DNA from: Enoplolaimus lenunculus
Lineage: Eukaryota > Nematoda > Enoplea > Enoplida > Thoracostomopsidae
DNA length: 64,000 nucleotides
NCBI GenBank assembly: GCA_030248215.1
Contig: JASANG010002074.1
Coordinates: forward strand, 1 to 64,000
Direction: 5' to 3'
Of the stretch, positions 37,060 through 46,888 are shown piece after piece (the first letter of the stretch is position 1; the number at the start of each line of letters is the position of its first letter). The translations under genes and the position numbers were made by a program. The notes under the pieces were generated by a model. That model saw only the letters and a program-made list of their open reading frames with translations. It was not told the DNA's origin and made no database searches.

Positions 37060-37560
37060 CAGCTCTAGAGTGGCATCTGCAGTCCACGGACCAGAAAGCG
37101 CCTGGCCGAAACAACGGGCGATAAAAAATTATTCTTGAAAAAAGAAATACTGGTATTTCCGGGGCAAATTGTGAGTAGTCGAATGCTCGCTCGTAAATTT
37201 CGGCGATATACCGCCAAGGTAATCGAACAGGCAATGAGCGAATTGTCGGAAGTCCCGACTGATGAAAACTACTGCGGACTCGTGCAAAAAATGAACAGCT
37301 GGTGGGGTTTTTATGAATGCTCGCAGATACAGTTCGGATTGACTCGCTTGCATCGTTAAACATACCGTAAGTCAATATACTGAGAAGCGAATGGTAAAAA
37401 GATATCATTAAAAGAACTTTTGTCGCAGCACGCTGGTATCGGTTGGACCGATAATTGGGGTATCTATTATCAAAAAATGCTTGGAATTCAACCGGATGAG
37501 CTATTGGCCATCGGTATGCAAAACACAGAGGGCCAATCTGAACAGTTAATTTAGTGATTA
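37060..37560 (+). pseudogene. Unidentified broken coding remnant
   Basis: Two neighbouring stretches have protein-like composition. About 37,085-37,357 includes RMLARKFRRYTAKVIEQAM and NSWWGFYECSQIQFG. About 37,395-37,553 includes LLSQHAGIGWTDNWGIYYQK. I do not recognise the family. Same strand and proximity suggest a link to the P-loop remnant upstream, but this is not shown. Confidence 0.35.
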
Positions 37561-38111
37561 CTCCGTGAGGATGCAGCAAAGTAATTTTGGTATAAATGTT
37601 TTATACTGTATTTTATGAGCGTGCCTGCATAAATAATGTGATGTGAATAACGATATACGAATGTAGCACTTTGATTGTTTCTGCATTGTCTCGAAATATT
37701 CATAATACGGTTGAATTTCACAAATTTTGTTTCATTTTGAACAATTTCAGCATACTGCAATAAAAATTGCCAAATATATACGTTTTTATAACTAATTTTG
37801 AATTTTAGGTTAGCAGCAAATTAGCGAAAGCAACTGCAATTTTGGTATATATGAATTATAGTTTATTTTATCACCGAGCATGTATGATGATTCTGATCGG
37901 AGTAAAAGTGTTTGTTTGTATTAAACTTCGGGATTTGTTTGGTTTCAGTGACATTGCCTTTTGCTCCACATCGAATGTAATTAGTATTAAGAACGATTAC
38001 TCAAATGCGCACAATACCCTAGTTCTTGCACTTATTTCAGAGCGTAAACAGATAGTAAAAACAAAAACAAAAACGGACGGTAATCAAAATACTGGAAACC
38101 GAAATTAGATA
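37561..38111. other. Intergenic
   Basis: No gene, transposon end or tandem repeat is recognised. About 37,555-37,760 loosely resembles about 42,070-42,260 (cores near TGCAATTTTG and CATAATGCAG), a possible diverged dispersed repeat. Confidence 0.35.
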
Positions 38112-38354
38112 GTATAGTGACACGGATAAGACGGGGGCTGCGGTAATAAAGGGGGTCCCCATTTTGAGCCAGAATCAATAAGAGTCCGTATCCCTAATTA
38201 GAGTCCTCAAGCGGATGCAGTTAATATATCCTATCAGAGTCCAAAAATGTCAATTATCGATAATTGTTGTGACAGTCCTTAACCGAATAACAGGGTTACC
38301 CTCTGGAGAGGTCAAATAAATATCAGTCCCCCTCATATTAGGGTCACTACAGTA
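38112..38354. mobile_element. Family C short DNA transposon, copy 4 (short form)
   Basis: It begins GTATAGTGACACGGATAAG and ends TTAGGGTCACTACAGTA. At about 243 bp it lacks roughly half of the interior present at 27,778-28,226, so it is an internally deleted copy. Confidence 0.75.
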
Positions 38355-38726
38355 GTGAAACGTAAAAGTTTCATAGATGTTATTTTTCAGCCAACAGAAG
38401 CGAGGCGAGCAAATATTCACCGAGTTTTCTAAAATTTAAAAATAATATCGGATTCACCAAAATTTTTAAAATTTTGGATGGATTCGTAATGTTCATTTTA
38501 TTTTAAACTATATCAGCATATCTGTAACGAAAAATGGCAATTTCAGGGTTTTCCAACAGGAACTAAATTTTGCCGGAACGGGAAGAAGAAGAACAGGAAT
38601 TGAATTTCTTTGCAGGAACCGGAACAGGAACAGGAAACGAAATTTGAAATAATTACCATCACCGAATTACTGTTATATTTTTAGAAAACTGGCCAAAAAT
38701 CGCTTAAGTAAATTTTCAGCTATTTA

Positions 38727-40335
38727 ATTATCAAGTTTTGTGAAAACACAACAGAAATACGTATTCGTTGTTTTGAATGTTCAATGTGGGTTTTAGCTTT
38801 TTAATTTTTAGAGATTCAAGAATGCTGAGACCGAAGACAGTGTTGTATAAACAACTAGAATGTTTTGGAAATGAGGAGATAATTGAAAAATCGTTGAAAC
38901 GAATGCTATGCGCTGATGATTTTGAATGTTCAGATATTGCTGACTTGTGGTTTAGGCGTGAGGGTGTTTCGTTAAGCGTACGGTCAGATACTCTCATATG
39001 CTCGCAAATTCTCTTAAAAAATACCGATTTGTTGAATGGACGTAATCCAACTGACAGGAGGAACAAACATATCTGTAAACTACTTGCGAGCGTAAAGAAT
39101 CTTGAATAGAATCCTTATAATTGAATAAGAATTTTAGTTTCTTATGATTATGGGTCATCCACGTAATACTGTCTACGCTACTGTAAAAAATTGTCCACAC
39201 CCCTGGTTTCAAGGGCTGGACAAAACGACATTGTTCTTACGATGTTAAGACTTTACACAAGGTGTACCTAGCTAGATTGTTTTGGCAGTAGTCCCTTCGA
39301 AGGGACTAAGGACAAATTAGACACTGTCTGGACACAGTGTCTGACATCGGGACGTCCGAAAAAGAGCTTGTTGACAGTCCACAGCCCGTAACTAGGGCTT
39401 GTTTTAAAAACGTTGCAGTGTTCTAAAAATTTACTTTCTTAAAAATTAACTGCAACCAGCAATTTTTAAAAGAGGGGGCAGGAAGGTTTTTGCCGGTAAA
39501 AGATAACTTGTAAGAGAACGTCCCGCCCCATTCAAGCAGAGCAGGTTAGAATATAATAACTCTGGTATACCAGAAAGTTAAACCCCGGTGTCCCTGTCGA
39601 AAACAAACTTTGTCGTGACCGGTGAGGGGGGGCGGCGGCTGGGGTGTAAATATATAGCTCCGGAACCCTACACTGTTGTCCCCCAGGGGAGGACGGGCGA
39701 GTGGGAACCCTTTAACGTCGCACACCAAGCCCAACGGTAGTTGCACCCTTCTTTCGCCCGTGGTTGCGGCATACTCAATATTAAGCTCTACAATAGTCCC
39801 TTCAGACAGACTCTGTAAAACAGAGTCCCTTGAAACAGACTCTTTAGGTGACTAAACAGAGTCTGTTTTGACAGACTCGGGACAAAACAGTTGTCCTTCA
39901 TATGACGCATCGACAGTGTAGCATGGGTATGGACGGCAATGTGACAAAGTATAGGCTGTTTAGAGGGTATGCGAGTTGTCCGGAAGGTCTATACAGGATA
40001 TGGGTGACATTTGGACATGTCATTTAGTAACACTACAACTACAAAGTGAGGGGCTCGTAAGTGGGGACAATTTTTTACAGTAGCGTAGACAGTATAACGT
40101 GGATGACCCATTATAAGTTACAATTTGAAACTTGAAATGACTGTTATCATAGAACCAATAAAATATTTTCCTGAACTCTTGATTTTGTGTACTGGCAGTT
40201 ATAGAAAAACACATACTCCAACCAAACCTTGAATTTCAACTCTTTAATACCGCTTAAATTTAAGAAAAACCTAATTTCCTGCCTGCTGTTCAGATGTTTT
40301 GCGATTTCCTCAATGATACCAATATTAATCACGAA
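38727..40335 (-). mobile_element. Penelope-like element 3' fragment, interrupted by a DNA transposon
   Basis: On the minus strand, 40,335-40,114 encodes EFRKIFYWFYDNSHFKFQIV-like residues. 39,147-38,731 encodes a GIY-YIG-type nuclease region (VVYRYVCSSCQLDYVHSTNR, then CEHMRVSDRT, SAISEHSKSS, ESLKIKKLKPTLNIQNNE). This is the typical C-terminal endonuclease block of Penelope-like retroelements. The pieces are split by the 960-bp element at 39,151-40,110, and the nuclease part also lies in two frames. The reverse transcriptase is absent. A sister fragment lies at 40,802-41,340 on the other strand. Confidence 0.72.
39151..40110. mobile_element. Family F 960-bp Harbinger-like element inside the Penelope fragment
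   Basis: It has long terminal inverted repeats: TGGGTCATCCACG, then ACTGTCTACGCTACTGTAA, then AAAATTGTCC at the left, and their inverse at the right. TTA flanks both sides (39,148-39,150 and 40,111-40,113). A TWA duplication fits PIF/Harbinger. The interior has further short hairpins (GTCCCTTCGAAGGGAC at about 39,292; ACAGAGTCTG motifs at 39,805-39,880) and no recognised gene. Confidence 0.83.
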
Positions 40336-40448
40336 CTCATTTTATTCAGATCGTTGATTAGAACAAATAATATTACAGTAACATTTATTAACATCGCCCT
40401 CAATAAATGCCTGAATTTGAAATTCGGAAATTTATCACAATCTATTCT

Positions 40449-40615
40449 GGCCCATGTTACTTTAAGGGGCGTCCAGGTTTCTGGTGGGTCTATAGAAGAG
40501 CAGGTTTCGATTCTAGATTACATTTTTTGCTTAGGCTTAGGCTTATGCTAGGCTTAAGGCTTATGCTTAGCAATACGCTTAATCTAATGCCACGTTCCTT
40601 AAAGTAACATTGGGC
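40449..40615. mobile_element. Family A-like hAT MITE (GTTAC-type ends)
   Basis: GGCCCATGTTACTTTAAGGG at the left and CCTTAAAGTAACATTGGGC at the right, with GGCTTAGGCTTATGC-type repeats inside. Same subfamily as 20,569-20,771. Confidence 0.8.
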
Positions 40616-40801
40616 ATAATTTTTTCAACTTAGGCCAACAATCGCAATTACGTGAGCTATTTTGAGAACTGCCAGCACGCCGAAACGACGCAGACTGAAA
40701 TATTAAAATGAACCCAGAAACGGGACCGCTTGTACAACGGCAATAGCAACAGAAGGTTCAATAACTGACTTCTTGGTCCCACTGGAGCAGTCAGAGCAGC
40801 C

Positions 40802-41340
40802 GTGTACTATTATTATCAAACATCCGTTTTTCGGCTCGCATACGAGTTTTCAAATAGAGAGCTCAGGAAAATATATCATCGGTTCTATGACTACAGTAAA
40901 TTAAAGTTACAAATTGTAAATTATAATCACAAAAAGCTAAAATCCTTACTCAATTATAATGATTCTATCTGCGGTTTATTACTCTCGCACGCAGGTTACA
41001 AATATGTTTGTTTCAACTTTCGGCTAGATTATGTCGCTCAAACAAATCGGCAATTTTTTATAAGCTTTTGCGAGCATATGAGAGTATCTGATCGTACTTT
41101 TAACGGAACGTCCTAAAGCCTCTACCACAAATCTGCAATCTCTGAACCTTCAAAATCATCCGGACATAGCATTTGTTCTAGCGTTTTTTAATTATGTCCG
41201 CATTTTCCAATCGTTCCAGTTGTTCATATAGGCAGTATCTTAGGTCTCAGCATTCTTGAGTCTCTGAAAATTAATAAGCTAAAACCCAGATTGAACATTC
41301 AAAACAACGGATACATTTTTAAAATATTCAAATAATTTTG
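40802..41340 (+). mobile_element. Penelope-like element 3' fragment, second copy
   Basis: This encodes residues parallel to the minus-strand copy: ELRKIYHRFYDYSKLKLQIV, then HKKLKSLLNYNDSI, then GYKYVCFNFRLDYVAQTNRQ, then CEHMRVSDRTFN. After a stop it continues in frame-related pieces to LGLSILESLKINKLKPRLN at about 41,240-41,310. It is a 5'-truncated, decayed GIY-YIG region. With the neighbouring copy it forms an inverted pair. Confidence 0.72.
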
Positions 41341-42807
41341 CTGATATCTAATGCTTGACCTGATGTAACTTTATATTTGTATTGAATTATATGTTTCTGC
41401 AATATATTGTAACGAATTCACTTTGCACTTTCGATATCATTTCAAGTAGAAGTTGAACTATTTTTCAATTACGGGTTTTCGAATGTTACTTTCACTGGGA
41501 GATTCGTAAATTTGACTCAAGACCTTGCAGTCGAATGAAAAAATGCGATTAATTGGCTATTCTTGGAATGGAAAAGAATAACAAAATGATTGAAAATACT
41601 GAGTTGTTTTTTGGTAAATGTCACGTTTCTATTTATTAAAATTGGGTTTTGTATGAATCGATTGCATCTTTAAGCCTGCCATTTTTAGCACTCTCTCAAA
41701 TGCACGCACAGACTTACTTGGCTCTGTTTCATAAAATACGTCTGGATTCGGCTGTGTTTTTTACATATTGGCACATCTGTGAAGTTCGTTATGGTATGAA
41801 TTATTTTTTCGTGCAGAACAGACAGTGTTTTAGTTTTCTGTGGATCCAACAACTGCAACTAATTTCTGCAAGTTATTAGACAGGGGTATGGGGTTACAAT
41901 ATATATGCGTTTAACCAATTTAAGCGTAAAACTAGCCAAATTTCCGGTATTTCTATAACGGAAATGGACACCGATTTTTACCGGAAACGGAACGAGGATG
42001 TTATATCTGGTTCCACTCTGCTTTCGGCCATTTTCTTTTACAACAGCCAGTAATTTGAGGTTTAGTACTTTTATTGTGTACTTCCCGGTGTAGCCGCAAA
42101 GTTGTGAAAGCGATTGCAATTTTGCACATGTTCTATACTTTGTTTTATGTGTCTGTATAAGGATTTTGACGTGAATATTGATATCGATCGTTGCCCGATG
42201 TTCGCTTCGGCATTCCCTTGAAATATCCATAATGCAGAAAGTTCTAAAACTATTGTATTGAATTTCGCGAATTCCGTTTGCTGAGTCAAACTTGACTCAG
42301 CCAAGTATGACTCAATTGATTGAGTCATTTTGACTCCCGCTGAGACAGGCTTTTTCTAACTCCACAAATGAGTCAAATTTGACTCAGCGCTAGTCAAAAG
42401 TGATTCAGCATTTTTTTACAGTGCAACAAAATGTACGCGTGCAAATAAATATTTACCTGGATTTCTTAGGGTTCGCACAAATCATTAAGCAATAGACAGT
42501 CAGTAAAAATCAAGATTACATAAAGTCGACTAGAAAACACGGAAGTCTCGGCCCGTTGCTCCACTTAATATTTAATTACATTTGATTTTTAAGGAAAAGT
42601 GGTAAAAATACTTTGGAAATTCTTCAAACAATAGGTCTCGAAATACTTCAAGTAATACAAACTTTTAGTTTTATGCCGACGTTTGAACATTTTAAACCAG
42701 CTGAATGTACACACTCCGAACAGCCGGTTTGGAGCAGTGTTCTTCTCAAAAATTTAGCTCAGCCTGTATTAATATGGTTTGTCTTGTTCTGCTCACATTT
42801 TAACACG
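41341..42807. other. Intergenic with a TGACTC palindromic repeat
   Basis: About 42,275-42,425 is dense in GAGTCAAATTTGACTC-type palindromes and probably a small MITE related in style to 62,015-62,205. The remainder holds no recognised feature. Confidence 0.45.
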
Positions 42808-43165
42808 TACTCTCTAAAAGCTTAAACTAACTTGATTTAAGCTTAAGCTAATCCAGCAGTATTAAACTAAGTTTCTAGAATAACTGAACCAACGGGTAGG
42901 TTAACGCTTAAACTAATTTAAAATCTTACGTATTTTTAGTTTAAGCTAAACTGAGGGAACTCTTTGATACGCATAATTTCTCGGCGGCACGTGTTACATA
43001 ATCTGAAAACAAGTTTACTTACACTTACGTTAAACTTAAAAATACGTTAGTTTAAGTAAAACTAAAAATTATAGTTTAGTTAGTCCGTCCAGCCATTTAA
43101 GTTTTCCTTAAACTGATATTCAAGCTTAGTTAAGCTATAATGTAAGTTTAAGTTTTTAGAGAGTA
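42808..43165. mobile_element. 358-bp TA-flanked MITE (CTCTCTAAAA ends)
   Basis: TACTCTCTAAAAGCTTAAAC at the left pairs with GTTTAAGTTTTTAGAGAGTA at the right. The ends are bounded by TA, fitting Tc1/mariner-type insertion. The interior is rich in TTTAAGCTTAAGC-like inverted motifs and would fold into a long hairpin. Confidence 0.8.
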
Positions 43166-43287
43166 GCTGGTTACATGCTGCTGGTCATTCTATCCAAAAT
43201 TCCTAGAGATCTGCGTATCAGTTTTCTTAAACGCTTGAATTATGTCTGCATTTGTTACAATTATATTTTACGTAACATAATTTGGTA

Positions 43288-43392
43288 AAAGCAAAATTAA
43301 TCCTGAACCGCTGTGGTTCGAACCACTCATTTCGTACACCTAAATCGCATGGAATCATCCGCTCGGCTATCGAAACATGACACCCACATGTT
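43288..43392 (-). repeat. tRNA-derived SINE-like sequence
   Basis: On the minus strand there is an A-box-like TAGCCGAGCGG followed about 45 bp later by a B-box-like GTGGTTCGAACCAC, matching the class II (Ser/Leu-type) tRNA promoter layout. No credible acceptor stem is visible. It is most likely a SINE head. Confidence 0.5.
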
Positions 43393-43510
43393 GCTCTGAG
43401 AGGCGGATCCAAAAATTTCTATTGGGGGATGCATAAATGAAAAATGTTAAGTTTTGGCACATGTTCATACATATTTTTACCCATATAAAAACAGCAACTG
43501 TACGCCTTGA

Positions 43511-44036
43511 GGCCGTCTTGAAAAGACGCACAAGGCCGACTTAAAAAGACGCCTCCAGGCCGTCTTAAAAAGACGCCTTCAGGCCGTCTTAAAAAGACGC
43601 CTTCAGGCCGTCTTAAAAAGACGCCTCCAGTCCGTCTTAAAAAGACGCCTCCAGGCCGTCTTAAAAAGACGCCTCCAGGCCGTCTTATAAATACGCATCC
43701 AGGTCGTCTTAAAAAGACGCCTCCAGGCAGTCTCGAAAAGACGCCTCCAGGCAGTCTCGAAAAGACGCCTCCAGGCCGTCTTATAAATACGCATCCAGGT
43801 CGTCTTAAAAAGACGCCTCCAGGCAGTCTCGAAAAGACGCCTCCAGGCAGTCTCGAAAAGACGCCTCCAGGCCGTCTTATAAATACGCATCCAGGTCGTC
43901 TTAAAAAGACGCCTCCAGGCAGTCTCGAAAAGACGCCTCCAGGCCGTCTTATAAATACGCATCCAGGTCGTCTTAAAAAGACGCCTCCAGGCAGTCTCGA
44001 AAAGACGCCTCCAGGCCGTCTTAAAAAGACGCCTCC
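43511..44036. repeat. 24-bp palindromic minisatellite with higher-order structure
   Basis: About 22 units of 24 bp, each centred on the palindrome GTCTTAAAAAGAC plus GCCTCCAG. Three variants alternate: A (GTCTTATAAATACGCATC), B (GTCGTCTTAAAAAGACG) and C (GCAGTCTCGAAAAGACG). The order from about 43,680 is A-B-C-C, A-B-C-C, A-B-C, A-B-C, so 96- and 72-bp super-units were amplified. The minus strand stays open for 160 codons only because 24 is a multiple of three. Confidence 0.9.
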
Positions 44037-44075
44037 CTGGAAAATGATAGTATCGAACGTGCTTTAGGTATGTAC

Positions 44076-44755
44076 AGTGTATCACACATTAATTTTAAAC
44101 GTATACGCTTTTAGAGTATTCATTCCAAAACGCTACGATGTATAAAATACAAAATGTTTAGCCTACATTCAATCTGTGTCATTTTTGCCTATACAAAGAC
44201 CAAAGATTTCAAAATTGTTTCAGTAAATTCAAACACGTGCATGTAAACAAGCTTCAAATGTTATGACCAATTCGTAGAAACTTTAACGCTTCAACTTATT
44301 CTGGGCGGCATGAGCTTTTTCAAAAGTTTTCGCAGTTCAAACTGTCGCCCCGCGATTCTGTTTTTCAATTTTAGTCTGTAGCTTAAACAAACACATAAAT
44401 GAAATTTTTCCAGATTGAATTTTATATTTTATCCGCGATTCCCTTTTAATCTGGCTTTAAATTTTTTGAGACCTTCAGATGAAAGGTCAGCTCAAACATG
44501 AAGCATTGTTATCATTACGCGTACATTAGTTGTAGTGTTGCTCACGGCATAATCTGCAGCGAAAAGTAGGTAGTATACACTGTAATTACAGTTTCACCAA
44601 TGCCCTCATAAACATTTTCAATTTCAAATGCGATTCAGTTTCAAGCGTCGCCTTGGAGTCGTGACTTTCGAACGCAAATCGCTAGCCATCACTGCTTTTA
44701 CGATAAACGCTTAGCTTGTTCTCATGAGCACTTGAAATATAGAGAAATGTTCATT
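44076..44755. repeat. Dispersed repeat of about 680 bp, copy 1
   Basis: It matches 63,126-63,815 at high identity (for example TTCTGGGCGGCATGAGCTTT and CCGCGATTCCCTTTTAATCT in both). It starts right after the 24-bp minisatellite. No transposon ends were found. Open frames are not conserved between the copies, arguing against coding. Confidence 0.82.
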
Positions 44756-45197
44756 TATATAATTTATATCTTGTAAGAAATCTTTAAGCGAGTCCATTAT
44801 TAAACCCAGGCGAACTTTATTTTATCGCACGGTGAAATTGTAGTACAATCAATGCTGTCCTAATAGCGTTCCAACACTCCCAGCGCGCGGAAGCTTCTCA
44901 CACCCAAGGATCCCCTCACAACATTTTAAAATACAAAATTTTAACAGTAAAGTTTGAGTTTGTGTTGTATTAAAATTACGTCGTATTTCACTCTCTAGTA
45001 GTCGCCAGGATAATCATGATGTATTTGCCTAACAACCTTTTGACATTTCATGATTTCTATTGGATGGCCCTTGACACACAGACTTCAGAAGGCGCTCCTC
45101 ATACTCTGCAGCACGGCCACTGAGTATGCACATTAAACAAACAATTGTCATTTATTATTTAATAATTACTTCAAAACTGTTTTTATGCACATTTCAC
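44756..45197. other. Intergenic
   Basis: Nothing recognised between the dispersed repeat and the family D element. Confidence 0.35.
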
Positions 45198-46853
45198 AAT
45201 ATCATGCGTTCACTAGGTGACTTTTGAGGAGGTAGTGTGATGAACACGAAGCCAAAAAGCATCAGTACGCAACACATTGAAGCGAATGAATGTTTCAGTG
45301 CGCTGCACACTGAAGCCAAAAAATTCAATATGAATGCAAAGATATTTGTAGGAGGGACCTACGGGTTTCACCTAAAGTTGCTTTTCATTAAAATACAAAC
45401 TATAAACCAAAATTTGAACAATTTCTTATAACGCAATACAAAATTGAACAAACGAGTTATGTGGCAAAACAACAATCTGCAACAATTGGCAATACTAAAA
45501 AATACAAGCCTAAAGCAGTCGAACTAAACATTATAATTTAATAAATGTTTTGCTTTGTACACTTACCGAACAAAAATTCACTATCGCCTTTAGTATGCAG
45601 CACACTGATCTTTTTTGCTTCAATGTTTGTTTCAGTGTGCTGCATACTATAGCCAAAAAATTCGGTATGAGTGGAAAAGCGTTTGCGAGAGATTTTCGGG
45701 TTTCACCTGGCCCCCACCTCGTAGGAGCAACCTGTGCATTATATTTTAATATAAATGAAAAGTTTTAAATTGTGTATTTGTAATTAGTACTTCAACACAG
45801 ACGTGCAATCATACAGGGTCGCAGCATAAGGCGAGTGTTCTTCACCGAAATTCTCGTAAAAATTTAGCAATGTAAGGGACTCTCTATAAAACGCTGTCGC
45901 GAAGCAATAATTGCTGCAATCATCGTGCCCGAAAATACAAAACTTTAAGAGACCAAGTACTTCCCCGATATTTCTTCTGGTTATGCTACTACAATCGTAA
46001 ACCGTGTTTAACTGCAACTATTTAAGGTCAGTGAGGCAGCACAAGGAGCAAAGGGTACGGGGGACTGCGGGAATTCTACGTAATTTTTTACAATGTTAAA
46101 AAGGCGCGGGTTCCTGCTTCAATGCGTTCGAAAATGCAAAAAAGTATTACGATGTCGTACTCCCTTGGATTAGTTTTTCCCAATGCCGGTGCTATTATAA
46201 ACTCTGTTAACTGCAATCAAATGTGTATTTTTCCAACAATAGTGGCGTAGCAATCGGAAAATAGGGCCAATCCGCACCGAAATATTTTTAAAAATTCAAA
46301 AGGAAAAGGTCCGCTATAATAAAATTTGTTCCAATAAAAATTTCTTCTATCATCGACCTGTAAATGATAAAAATGATAAACTAAGATAAATCGTCCCGAC
46401 CATTTTATTCACGGTTCCATAACGATGAACCCTTCAGTGTGCTGACAACTGATGACAAAAAAACTTTAGTGTTCAGGGTGATGAAACTTTTTTTTGCTTC
46501 AATGGCTTGTAAAACTGATTTTGTGTGCAGAAAGTAATTTGTTTTTAATTAAATACGAAATATAAACATAATTTGACAATTTTTATAACGCAGTATAAAA
46601 TTGAACACTGTTTAAAATCATACGAGCGTTTGCTAACAAATTACTAAGGTTGAAAAAGTCCAACTAAAATTTAATTTTATAAATGTTTTGCTTCGTTCAC
46701 TTAGCGAACATAAATGTACTTTTACCTTCAGCGCGCATTCAGTGCGCTGCACACTGAAGCCAAAAAGTTTCAGTATGCAACGCATTTAAGCCAAAAAGCT
46801 TCAGTGTCTATCATGCTGCCTCCTCAAAAGTCACCTGGTGTACGCATGATATT
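45198..46853. mobile_element. Family D element, copy 1 (1.66 kb, CTTCAG-rich)
   Basis: The left end AATATCATGCGTTCAC, then GGTGACTTTTGAGGAGG, mirrors the right end CCTCCTCAAAAGTCACC, then GTACGCATGATATT. The interior has many CACTGAAGCCAAAAAGCTTC-type motifs. No transposase gene is seen. The right end stops 35 bp before the start codon of LDLa gene 3, so gene 3's proximal 5' sequence is transposon. Confidence 0.78.
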
Positions 46854-46860
46854 GTTCAAT

Positions 46861-46888
46861 TTGCATTAGCAACTGCAATTAGGAAACC
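46861..46888 (+). promoter_or_regulatory. Acceptor-like site just upstream of gene 3 start
   Basis: AACTGCAATTAG ends at 46,882, six bases before ATG 46,889. It is comparable to the site before gene 1 and a candidate trans-splice or 5'UTR-intron acceptor. The pyrimidine content is modest. Confidence 0.3.

Noticed and set aside
37043-37579. 178-codon minus-strand open frame
   Set aside because: It is antisense to a more protein-like plus-strand remnant and has no recognised motif.
43511-44036. CRISPR-like regular repeats
   Set aside because: Units are contiguous without spacers and the DNA is animal-type.
43603-44085. 160-codon minus-strand open frame of repeated RRLFKTAW-type peptides
   Set aside because: A 24-bp tandem repeat without stops keeps any such frame open; there is no start context, splice support or independent conservation.
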